Source: Demequinaceae bacterium UBA4004
GTDB taxonomy: Bacteria > Actinomycetota > Actinomycetes > Actinomycetales > Demequinaceae
Assembly: GCA_002384765.1 (NCBI GenBank)
Contig: DGBM01000061.1
Coordinates: forward strand, 1-17,965
DNA length: 17,965 bases
Direction: 5' to 3'
Shown here: positions 1 to 5,931 of the stretch, piece by piece
How positions within the stretch are numbered: the first letter of the stretch is position 1
Layout: every line of letters begins with the position of its first letter
Notes under the pieces: model-generated
What the model was told of the DNA's origin: nothing
Database searches by the model: none
The model's input: only the letters and a program-made list of their open reading frames with translations
Translations under genes and position numbers: made by a program

Positions 1-1
1 G

Positions 2-397
2 ACGATCAGCACCCGGGACGCGCTCTGGGAGGACATGAGTCGGGAGAACTCCACCTCCCACATGGCCATCTGGACCGACCTCACCCGCCGCGGCCCCGAC
101 GAGGTCCGCGCGGCGCCGGCCTCCATGCTCGGCTTCGCCAGCTGGCTGCACGGCGACGGCGCCAAGGCCTGGTGCGCGCTCGACCAAGTACCCGCCCACC
201 GGCCCTACTCCATGGCCGCCATCGTCGCCTCGGCCCTGCAGAACGGCATCCACCCCCGCGAGTGGGAGCGATACCAGACCCAGATGCGCGACATAACCGC
301 CGACCTGGACGAGTCTTTCGTCCCCAAGCCACCGGGCCAGCAGCGCGACACCCCGGGCACGCAGCCCGTCACCGACCGCCCGGCCCCGGGCCGCTGA
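2..397 (+). CDS. DUF4192 domain protein, C-terminal part (5' end outside window)
   Basis: The frame is open from the first bases of the window and ends at TGA 395-397, giving the last 131 residues. The visible part has the features of the actinobacterial DUF4192 family tail: RDALW near the edge, then a helix, then FASWLHGDGAKAWCALD, then YSMAAIVASALQNGIHPREW. The function of DUF4192 is unknown. The protein ends in a Pro/Gly-rich tail that contains LDESFVP, a heptapeptide also found near the end of the DprA encoded 2 kb downstream. The next small ORF starts 11 bases after the stop behind a strong ribosome binding site, so the two are probably co-transcribed. The internal ATG at 35 is not the real start because the conserved region extends upstream of it. 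The family assignment is from recalled motif pattern only. Confidence 0.8.
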   Translation, partial: TISTRDALWEDMSRENSTSHMAIWTDLTRRGPDEVRAAPASMLGFASWLHGDGAKAWCALDQVPAHRPYSMAAIVASALQNGIHPREWERYQTQMRDITADLDESFVPKPPGQQRDTPGTQPVTDRPAPGR

Positions 398-408
398 GGA
401 GGACCGCG

Positions 409-561
409 ATGAACACGCACGACACCCCGGTGCAGCACAGCACCACCGAGCGACAGCTGCGACGCCTGGTTGTGCCCGAGCCCACGGCCTACGCCGCCGA
501 CAAGCGCCTCGACGTCATCCACGAACCCGACCTCGATCTGCTGTGGGGAGGCCAGGAATGA
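409..561 (+). CDS. Small hypothetical protein (50 aa)
   Basis: The start is chosen because AGGAGG at 397-402 lies 6 bases before ATG 409. The product is short and polar, with the core RQLRRLVVPEPTAYAADKRLDVIHEPDLDLLWGGQE. I recognise no domain, signal peptide or membrane segment. Its last codons overlap the ATG of a broken dprA copy in an ATGA junction (558-561), which is the same kind of junction by which the 199-aa gene meets the intact dprA. This suggests that it was once translationally coupled to a complete dprA. Coding status rests on the ribosome binding site, the overlap and the operon position. Confidence 0.65.
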   Translation: MNTHDTPVQHSTTERQLRRLVVPEPTAYAADKRLDVIHEPDLDLLWGGQE

Positions 562-664
562 GCACCCCTCGCACCGACGTCGACGACGCCGACCGGCTGG
601 CCCGCGTCAAAGCTGCAGCGCCAGCGAGCCCGGCGACCTGCGGATCACTGGACTGGCCCGGTGA
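558..664 (+). pseudogene. Truncated, frameshifted copy of the dprA 5' end
   Basis: From ATG 558 the reading begins MSTPRTDVDDADRLARVK, nearly identical to MSTPHADVDDADRLARVK of the intact dprA at 1338. The first 53 nucleotides match at 49 positions. An extra A and a two-base deletion then shift the frame. Homology continues in another frame (EPGDLRITGL against EPADLRVTGL) until about 664, after which it is lost. The original frame would run to TGA 718-720 without resembling DprA. Only about 35 of roughly 345 codons are present, so this is a remnant. It overlaps the stop of the upstream 50-aa ORF as ATGA, as a functional dprA would. Confidence 0.85.
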
Positions 665-741
665 CCACTGCGAAATCTCGGCGCCGGCACGACGCCAACA
701 CAGCTCAGCGATCGCCTGAGCCCATGAAAGGAGAACCAGTC

Positions 742-1341
742 ATGCCCAACCCCACACCGGATCCGGGTGTCGACGAATGGGTGCTCGCGAGCGCGGCGGA
801 GGTCGCCCGGAATGTTGCACGCCACGGCGTGCCCATCACGTGGTCGGAGGCAGCGGAACGGCTGCGACGCACCGTCGAACTGTTGTCCGCGCCGGTTTCC
901 GTCATCGACTACGGTGGCACGTTCACTCCGTTGCCCCAGCAGGAAACTCCCCTGTGGCAGGAGACCGGGTTCGCAGAGTCTGTCGCCTGTGCTGCCGTTC
1001 ACTACGCAGGCCAGCCCTACTACCCCGAGAACCCCCAGAGTTCGCGAGTCGAGCTCGCGGTTCCCTGGGACGCCGCAACTGCGCTGGTGCATCTGCTCAA
1101 CGCCGACGTGGCCTTCGAGTTCTCGCGTGACGACGACGAACTCCTGGGCGACGAGGAGAAGGTGGTGGGGGAGCGCGTCTACCTCCTGATGCAATCCTGC
1201 GATGTCTGGCAGGCACTGGACCTCCTGGGCAACGGGAGGGAAGCGCTCCGGCTCGCCGGCGTAACGGACATGGAGATCTTGGACCTCACCCTTTGGGAGG
1301 CCCGCTGCTGGCTGTTCGGACCCTACGAGCAGGCGTCATGA
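742..1341 (+). CDS. Hypothetical protein (199 aa) inserted between two dprA 5' ends
   Basis: The start ATG 742 is preceded by AAAGGAG at 727-733 with 8 bases spacing. In-frame starts further upstream (GTG 661, ATG 724) lack this. I do not recognise the family. The protein appears soluble and acidic. A helical N-terminal part (ASAAEVARNVARHG, AAERLRRTVELL) is followed by a region rich in aromatic residues and proline, and then by acidic and helical segments (FEFSRDDDELLGDEEKVVGERVYLLMQ). No signal peptide, membrane segment or catalytic motif is visible. It ends in an ATGA overlap with dprA (1338-1341), so the two are translationally coupled. It sits between the broken and intact copies of the dprA start, which suggests that it arrived together with the intact dprA by recombination. 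Confidence 0.75.
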   Translation: MPNPTPDPGVDEWVLASAAEVARNVARHGVPITWSEAAERLRRTVELLSAPVSVIDYGGTFTPLPQQETPLWQETGFAESVACAAVHYAGQPYYPENPQSSRVELAVPWDAATALVHLLNADVAFEFSRDDDELLGDEEKVVGERVYLLMQSCDVWQALDLLGNGREALRLAGVTDMEILDLTLWEARCWLFGPYEQAS

Positions 1342-2375
1342 GCACCCCGCACGCCGACGTCGACGACGCCGACAGGCTGGCCCGCGTCAAGCTGAGCAGT
1401 GCCATCGAGCCCGCCGACCTGCGCGTCACCGGGCTGGTCGGCGAGCTCGGTGCCGTCAAGGTCCTCGACTACCTCGAGGCCGCCGGCGAGGTAGAGAATC
1501 ACTGGGGCTTCACCATCGGCCACGAGCTCACCCACGTCGATCCCGTCAAGGTCCTCGAGCAGGCGGTCGATCGGGGCATCCGGTTCGTCATCCCCGGCGA
1601 TGCCGAGTGGCCCGACCGCCTCGCGGGCCTGCGTGGCGCCGGCGCACTGCACGATCGAGGCGGCGAGCCGGTCGCGCTGTGGATCAGGGGAGCCGGCGAC
1701 TTGACCCGGCTCGCAGCTAACGCGGTGGCCGTGGTTGGGTCGCGCGCCGCGACAAGCTACGGCACGCACCAGGCGACGGAACTGAGCCGGGACCTCGCGA
1801 CCATGGGCCACACCGTCGTCAGCGGACTCGCGTACGGCGTGGACCAGGCAGCGCATCGCGGCGCCCTCCTCGCCGGCGGCCCGACCATCGCCGTCATGCC
1901 GTGTGGGGTCGACCGGCCGTACCCGGCCGCGCACGCCCAGCTGCTCGAGGCGATCGCCGACCGCGGCCTGGTCGTCGCCGAGGCGCCACCGGGAGCCGCG
2001 CCCACCCGTGCCCGGTTCCTCGCCCGGAACAGGATTGTCGCCGGCCTGGCCGAAGGCACCGTGGTCGTCGAGGGCGCCATCCGCAGCGGCGCCCTCAGCA
2101 TGGCCCGGTGGTCCGAGGCCCTGCACCGGCCGGTCATGGGCGTCCCAGGGCCCGTCACCAGCGCCGCCTCGGTCGGTGTGAACCAGCTGATCCGGCTCGG
2201 CCAGGCCAGCATGGTCACCACCGCCCAGGAGGTCATCACCGACCTCACCACGCACGCCTACTCGGCCCCCGCGGGGAGGGATCAGCTCGACGAGTCCTTC
2301 GTCCCCGGGCCGGTGCGCTCGCCGCAGGGCCAGGCCCCGAGCTCGATCGCGCCGACCGCCGCGCCTCGACGATGA
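1338..2375 (+). CDS. dprA: DNA-processing protein DprA (Smf family)
   Basis: DprA binds single-stranded DNA in a Rossmann-like fold and loads RecA in natural transformation. Its role in actinobacteria is less clear, and copies on islands are common. The 345-aa product shows the family motifs in order: AVVGSRAATSYG (131-142), SGLAYGVDQAAHRG (162-175), FLARNRIVAGLAEG (227-240), VVVEGAIRSGALSMA (242-256) and VMGVPGP (266-272). The N-terminal 70 residues are a helical region (RLARVKLSS, LRVTGLVGELG). There is no C-terminal winged-helix domain; the last 35 residues are a Pro-rich tail containing LDESFVP, shared with the DUF4192 protein at the window start. The ATG is set by the ATGA overlap with the preceding gene and by the matching start in the broken copy at 558. 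Confidence 0.93.
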   Translation: MSTPHADVDDADRLARVKLSSAIEPADLRVTGLVGELGAVKVLDYLEAAGEVENHWGFTIGHELTHVDPVKVLEQAVDRGIRFVIPGDAEWPDRLAGLRGAGALHDRGGEPVALWIRGAGDLTRLAANAVAVVGSRAATSYGTHQATELSRDLATMGHTVVSGLAYGVDQAAHRGALLAGGPTIAVMPCGVDRPYPAAHAQLLEAIADRGLVVAEAPPGAAPTRARFLARNRIVAGLAEGTVVVEGAIRSGALSMARWSEALHRPVMGVPGPVTSAASVGVNQLIRLGQASMVTTAQEVITDLTTHAYSAPAGRDQLDESFVPGPVRSPQGQAPSSIAPTAAPRR

Positions 2376-2454
2376 GCCCAACCGCGGCCCTGTGGATAAC
2401 CCGATGTCGCCGGTGTCCACGCCTACGCTGCTGAACTGACAAGGAGGCACACCG

Positions 2455-3563
2455 ATGATCAACCTGACCGACCCGCCGGGCCGCGCCGGCCGTCCGCGTC
2501 GACCGGATCTGGACCGTGAGCGTTGAGCGCGTCCTGGAGGGTCCGCCGGACCTGCTCAGCTGGGCGAGCTGACCAGCTGCTCGTGACAAGCGAACTGCGG
2601 CTCCGCCGCGACGTCGACGCGCTCTGCCCGACGCCGCGGCACCGCGACGTGCCAGGCAGCCCCAGGCCGCGCGGGCGCACTGCCGCGAGCAGTTCGAGGA
2701 GGCCGGCCGGATCGTGGAGGAGCGGATCTTCCGCCCGCGGCCGGCGCTGCGGCTCTCTGACGCCGGGCACCCGGTCTCACCCCTTGCCATGCGCTGGATG
2801 TCCGACCTCGAGGGCGTCAACCTGCTCGCGACGCCACCCGGCCCTCCTGGCTACCAGGCCGGCGACGTCCTGCTCATGGCACACCTCGACACCGTCGGCT
2901 GCAGTACCGGCGCCGACGACAACGCCTCGGGCGTCGCCGTGACACTCGAGGTCGCTCGCCAGCTGCGAGGGCGCGACCACCGCGTGGTAATCGCGCTCGT
3001 CGACCTCGAGGAGCTGTGGCACCTCGGCTCCCGCGAACTCGCGCGGACGCTTCCGCCCCCGGGCTTGGTGGTGTGCCTCGACGCCGTCGGCTTCTTCGAC
3101 GAGCGGCCGCGGACCCAACGCCTCCCTGCCGGCCTCAGGCTCCGGTTCCCAGCACTGGCCCGCCAGCTGCGCAGGAACGAGCACCGCGGCAACTTCCTGC
3201 TGGCCGTCCACCGCAGATCATCGGCGGCCTTCGCGGCCTGCTGGGCACGCGCAGCCACCGCGGCCGGTCTGCCGGCAGCCCAGCTGCGCGACCCGCGTTG
3301 GAATGGCCGCGGCCAGCGGATCACGCACTGGGTCAACCCGCTCCTGATGGATCTCGACCGATCCGACCACGAGCCGTTCTGGCGCCGCGGCATCCCCGCC
3401 GTGCTGCTGACCGGCACAGCGACCCTCCGCAGCCCGCACTATCACCGAGACTCCGACACCCCGGACACCCTTCGACTACGCCAGGCTCGCCCAGGTCGCC
3501 GACTCCCTGGCCGCCACGCTTGCCGTTGCTCCGGCCGACCTCGGTCTCGTCGAGCGGCGCTAG
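2455..3563 (+). pseudogene. M28-family metallopeptidase, multiply frameshifted
   Basis: Zn aminopeptidase of the M28 type. All expected metal-ligand motifs can be seen in one frame from GTG 2714: MAHLDTVG, GADDNASGVA, DLEELWHLGS, CLDAVGF and SPHYHRDSDTPDT. The reading is broken elsewhere. A strong start (AAGGAGG 2441-2447, ATG 2455) gives only 23 codons before TGA 2524. Plausible protein then continues as VERVLEGPPDLLSWAS in a second frame up to TGA 2570, then as DQLLVTSELRLRRDVDAL and PTPRHRDVPG in a third, and then as REQFEEAGRIVEERIF in the peptidase frame. Near 3470 one extra C moves the natural C-terminus FDYARLAQVADSLAATLA to another frame ending at TAG 3561-3563. Without that shift the peptidase frame would run on meaninglessly to 3904. 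A decayed gene is most likely; sequencing error is the alternative. Confidence 0.8.
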
Positions 3564-3829
3564 CCGACCTGGCCGGTCCAGTTCGGGTCAACCGGGACCG
3601 GGATCAGGTCCTCGACCGGCAGCCAGTCCATCTTCACGACCGGCTTGAGCGCGGCATCGTCGTGCCAGACGACCAAGGCCTCCCAGCGTCGGCCCTCGCG
3701 CTTCCAGTCGAGGATGAGCCCCCGGGACGGCTTGAGTCGGCCCGTGTTCCTGATCAGCACGAACCGTACGTCGCCGTACGGTCGCCACGCATCGTTCTTC
3801 GGCGGGTTGGCAGACACAACGTCACTCAC
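3560..3829 (-). CDS. Small hypothetical protein (89 aa), paralog of its upstream neighbour
   Basis: The start is GTG 3829, which overlaps the TGA of the upstream gene (GTGA). The product contains RFVLIRNTGRLKPSRGLILDWKR, then WEALVVWHDD and MDWLPVEDLIPV. It aligns along most of its length with the neighbouring protein (GSQPRPGLLLEWRR, WEGRVVYVAQ, EEWIPAKLL), so the pair is a tandem duplication. The alternating hydrophobic pattern suggests a small beta-rich domain. I know similar short proteins from actinobacterial plasmids and islands but no function. Its stop TAG (3562-3560) shares the palindrome CTAG with the stop of the convergent peptidase. This supports both gene ends. Confidence 0.72.
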   Translation of the reverse strand: MSDVVSANPPKNDAWRPYGDVRFVLIRNTGRLKPSRGLILDWKREGRRWEALVVWHDDAALKPVVKMDWLPVEDLIPVPVDPNWTGQVG

Positions 3830-4131
3830 TCGGTGCTGAGCAGCTTGGCCGGGATCCACTCCTCGACCGTGGCCCAGCGCCCAGGCCGCAGCTGCGCCAC
3901 GTAAACGACTCGGCCCTCCCACAGGTGGCCAGCGCGGCGCCACTCCAGGAGCAGCCCGGGGCGAGGCTGCGAGCCGTCGACGGGCACGCTGACCCAGCAG
4001 TGTCGCCCTGGGTGATCCTGTCCTGCGGCCGCGCTGCTGTTGGCCGGCGGCCGGGCTGGCTCTTGGGCCTGGTCGACGCGCACACGGTCCTTCAGCGGGA
4101 TGCCCGCCCCGCGCCCGTAACCGCCTGCCAT
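3826..4131 (-). CDS. Small hypothetical protein (101 aa), first gene of a paralogous pair
   Basis: The conserved part is the C-terminal half: CWVSVPVDG, then QPRPGLLLEWRRAGHLWEG, RVVYVAQLRPG and EEWIPAKLL. It is paralogous to the next gene downstream. The N-terminal 45 residues are low-complexity and Gly/Ala/Pro-rich. ATG 4131 is directly preceded by AGGAGG with no spacer, which is too close for a normal ribosome binding site. A TACTCT -10-like hexamer at 4138-4143 ends 6 bases before the ATG, so a leaderless transcript is plausible. The reading frame is open upstream to 4320, but that part overlaps the ligase start and does not look conserved. The gene is divergent from the ligase. Function unknown. 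Confidence 0.65.
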   Translation of the reverse strand: MAGGYGRGAGIPLKDRVRVDQAQEPARPPANSSAAAGQDHPGRHCWVSVPVDGSQPRPGLLLEWRRAGHLWEGRVVYVAQLRPGRWATVEEWIPAKLLSTE

Positions 4132-4137
4132 CCTCCT

Positions 4138-4143
4138 AGAGTA
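4138..4143 (-). promoter_or_regulatory. Candidate -10 element of the small-gene pair (leaderless)
   Basis: On the minus strand the hexamer TACTCT fits TANNNT and lies 6 bases before ATG 4131. That spacing places the transcription start at or next to the A of the ATG. No good -35 is visible. The mirror arrangement on the plus strand at 4182-4187 supports the reading. Confidence 0.45.
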
Positions 4144-4181
4144 GAACAGGTGTTCGACCAGCACCGTCGGAGCGGGGTTCG

Positions 4182-4187
4182 TACGCT
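4182..4187 (+). promoter_or_regulatory. Candidate -10 element of the ligase gene (leaderless)
   Basis: TACGCT fits TANNNT and is followed by exactly 6 bases and then GTG 4194. No ribosome binding site is present before this GTG, and the spacing fits a leaderless mRNA, a common arrangement in actinobacteria. No convincing -35 is visible. Confidence 0.45.
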
Positions 4188-4193
4188 GAATGA

Positions 4194-5149
4194 GTGCCAA
4201 CCCGATGGGAGCCCATGCTGGCCAAGCCTGCAGCCACGCTGCCGGCCGGCTCGGCTCTGCCCGGCGGCACCGTCTACGAGCCCAAGTGGGACGGCTACCG
4301 GGCCATCCTCGAGCGGACACCTGAGGGCTGTCGGGTGTGGTCCCGCAACGGCGCTGACATCACCGCAGGATTCCCCGACATCGTCGACGCCGCGTGCGCC
4401 CAGCTGCCGCCAGGCACAGTGGTTGACGGCGAGCTCGTGGTGTGGAGCGCGGGCGCCTGGAATTCGCCGCTCTAGCCCCACGGCTGGCCTACCGCGGCCG
4501 TCGCCGACCACCGGCTCAGCTGGCGCCTGCGGCCTTTCTGGCCTTCGACCTACTGGCCGCCGACGACGCCGACGTGCGGGGGGAGCCCTGGCGGGTGAGG
4601 CGATCGCTTCTCGAGCAGCGCGCCGCGGACTGGCGGCCGCCGCTGCAGCTGACCCCGCAGACCGCCGACCCTGCCCAGGCGAGGCGGTGGCTGGAGGAAT
4701 ACGCCGCGGCCGACGTCGGCGTTGAGGGCCTGGTCGCTAAGGGGGCAAGCCAGCGATACCTCCCCGGTCAGCGGGGTTGGGTGAAGCTGCGGATCCGCAA
4801 CACCCGGGAGGCCACCGTTGGGGCCGTCGTCGGTCCAATCGACCAGCCGGTGCGGCTGATCCTCGGCCTGGTCGACGACGCCGCCGCCCTGCGCGTCGCC
4901 GGCGCGACCCATCCGCTCAACGCGCGTGAGTCGGCCGAACTCGCCGCAGTCCTCGTCGGCGCCGACGACCACCCGTGGCCGCTCGAGCTCAGCACCCGCC
5001 AGCTGGGCCGGTTCAGCCGCGAGCCCGTGGCGATCACCCGAGTCGAGCCCACGGTGGTCGTCGAGGTCGAGGCGGACACCGCCTTCGAGCACGGACGGTG
5101 GCGGCACCTGACTCGCTACCGCCGGCTGCGCCCGGACCTCTCCAGCTGA
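4194..5149 (+). pseudogene. ATP-dependent DNA ligase (LigC/LigD-like) with one frameshift
   Basis: The gene would encode a ligase of about 318 residues with a nucleotidyltransferase domain and an OB-fold. The motifs are motif I EPKWDGYRAI with the adenylated Lys near residue 30, DGELVVW (motif III region), FLAFDLLA, EGLVAKG (motif IV), and GWVKLR (motif V). These are followed by an OB domain (TREATVGAVVG onward) ending HLTRYRRLRPD. The reading is broken once: after GELVVWS near 4447-4455 the frame runs into TAG 4473-4475, while GRLEFAALAPRLAYRG continues in the -1 frame. One missing base in the GC-rich string there explains it. All other motifs are intact, so this is either a recent inactivation or a base-call error. 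The full length is similar to that of stand-alone LigC-type ligases used in end joining. Ku is not in the window. Confidence 0.85.
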
Positions 5150-5152
5150 GGC

Positions 5153-5170
5153 TCGACCCTCAGCGGTCGA
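5153..5170 (+). terminator. Short hairpin just after the ligase stop
   Basis: TCGACC and GGTCGA form a 6-bp stem with a 6-base loop, starting 4 bases after the ligase TGA. There is no T tract. A second inverted pair, CGGGGGC at 5171-5177 and GCCCCCG at 5203-5209, follows. The remaining intergenic bases to 5336 show no gene that I can support. Confidence 0.35.
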
Positions 5171-5336
5171 CGGGGGCGAGAGGATGAGGCGCGCAAGTAG
5201 CTGCCCCCGGATTCCATCGAGCGCCTCGTCGCAGGTCGTGCCGGTCGCTTCGACCCGTCTCCAGGTCAGGCCGTCGCGGTGACGGCGGGGCTCCGCTTAG
5301 TCGCGGCGGTCATCGTCAGCAGAGCGCGGACGTCAA

Positions 5337-5361
5337 GGAGCGCCATGGCAGTCGGCGCTCC
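5337..5361 (-). terminator. Strong hairpin 22 bases after vsr, probable operon terminator
   Basis: GGAGCGCC (5337-5344) and GGCGCTCC (5354-5361) form a perfect 8-bp GC-rich stem with a 9-base loop. It lies directly downstream of the vsr stop on the minus strand. It lacks a U tract, as many actinobacterial terminators do. The position at the end of a six-gene operon supports a terminator role. Confidence 0.6.
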
Positions 5362-5382
5362 CCGGCGACACGGTGACCCCCG

Positions 5383-5928
5383 CTACGCCCTGCCACGACC
5401 GTAGTCCCGCGGCGTTGGTTGCGATGGGGACCGAGCGGCTGAGGTCTGCAGGCTGGGTCCGCGGCGCTGGGTCACGAGCTCGAGGACGGTTGCGGCGATC
5501 GAGTCGGGAGGCTGGTGTTCCCACACCCTCACGGGGAGCCATCCCGCGGCCTTGAGCTTGGCGTCGGTGTCGCGGTCGCGAGCCTGGTTGCGGAGGACCT
5601 TTTCGGACCAATAGGCGGGGTTCGACTTCGTGGTGCGTGCTCCGTGAGTGGGGCAGCCGTGCCAGAAGCAGCCGTCGATGAAGAGCGCCACGCGCGCGGA
5701 GCGGAACACCACGTCCGCGCGCCTCCTGATTTCGGGCAGCGGGGCTACGTCGACCCGGTAGCGCAAGCCCGCAGCGTGGAGCAGCTTTCGAACCGCCAGT
5801 TCGGGTCCGGTGTCCCGGGTTTTCTGGCGCTGCATGCGCCCGCGAACGGCAGGGCTGCTGGCCCATGACTCGCCCTCGCGGGGTGTCCGGGCCGAGCTGG
5901 AGGGCCGTCCGCTACTGCTCCTAGGCAT
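5383..5928 (-). CDS. vsr: Very short patch repair (Vsr) family endonuclease
   Basis: Vsr enzymes nick DNA 5' of the T in T:G mismatches that arise when 5-methylcytosine deaminates, and are usually encoded beside the matching C5-methyltransferase. The 181-aa product has the family core: RGRMQRQKTRDTGPELAVRKLL (29-50), the catalytic-region Asp in RRADVVF (D72), FIDGCFWHGCPTH (83-95) with the Cys and His residues of the structural zinc site, YWSEKVLRNQARD (107-119) and GWLPVRVWEH (129-138). About 25 N-terminal and 40 C-terminal residues are outside the core. It starts 3 bases after the stop of the 1640-aa gene, so it is the last gene of the operon. Pairing with the methyltransferase fits mismatch repair. 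It could also serve as an effector nuclease, since the superfamily fold is that of restriction enzymes. Confidence 0.93.
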   Translation of the reverse strand: MPRSSSGRPSSSARTPREGESWASSPAVRGRMQRQKTRDTGPELAVRKLLHAAGLRYRVDVAPLPEIRRRADVVFRSARVALFIDGCFWHGCPTHGARTTKSNPAYWSEKVLRNQARDRDTDAKLKAAGWLPVRVWEHQPPDSIAATVLELVTQRRGPSLQTSAARSPSQPTPRDYGRGRA

Positions 5929-5931
5929 CCC

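Larger units (their letters stand above)
558..1442 (+). repeat. Direct repeat of the dprA 5' end flanking the 199-aa gene
   Basis: Bases 558 to about 664 and 1338 to about 1442 are diverged direct repeats. Both begin ATGAGCACCCC and share a long stretch over the codons for DVDDAD and LARVK. The copies are close but not identical, so this is not a fresh target-site duplication. It looks like recombination with a related locus, or an old duplication. The span given includes both repeat arms and the unique gene between them. Confidence 0.8.

Noticed and set aside
5345..5401. Plus-strand 18-codon ORF behind AAGGAG
   Set aside because: The apparent ribosome binding site is one arm of the 8-bp hairpin after vsr and the ATG lies in the loop. 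The product is tiny and overlaps the vsr end.
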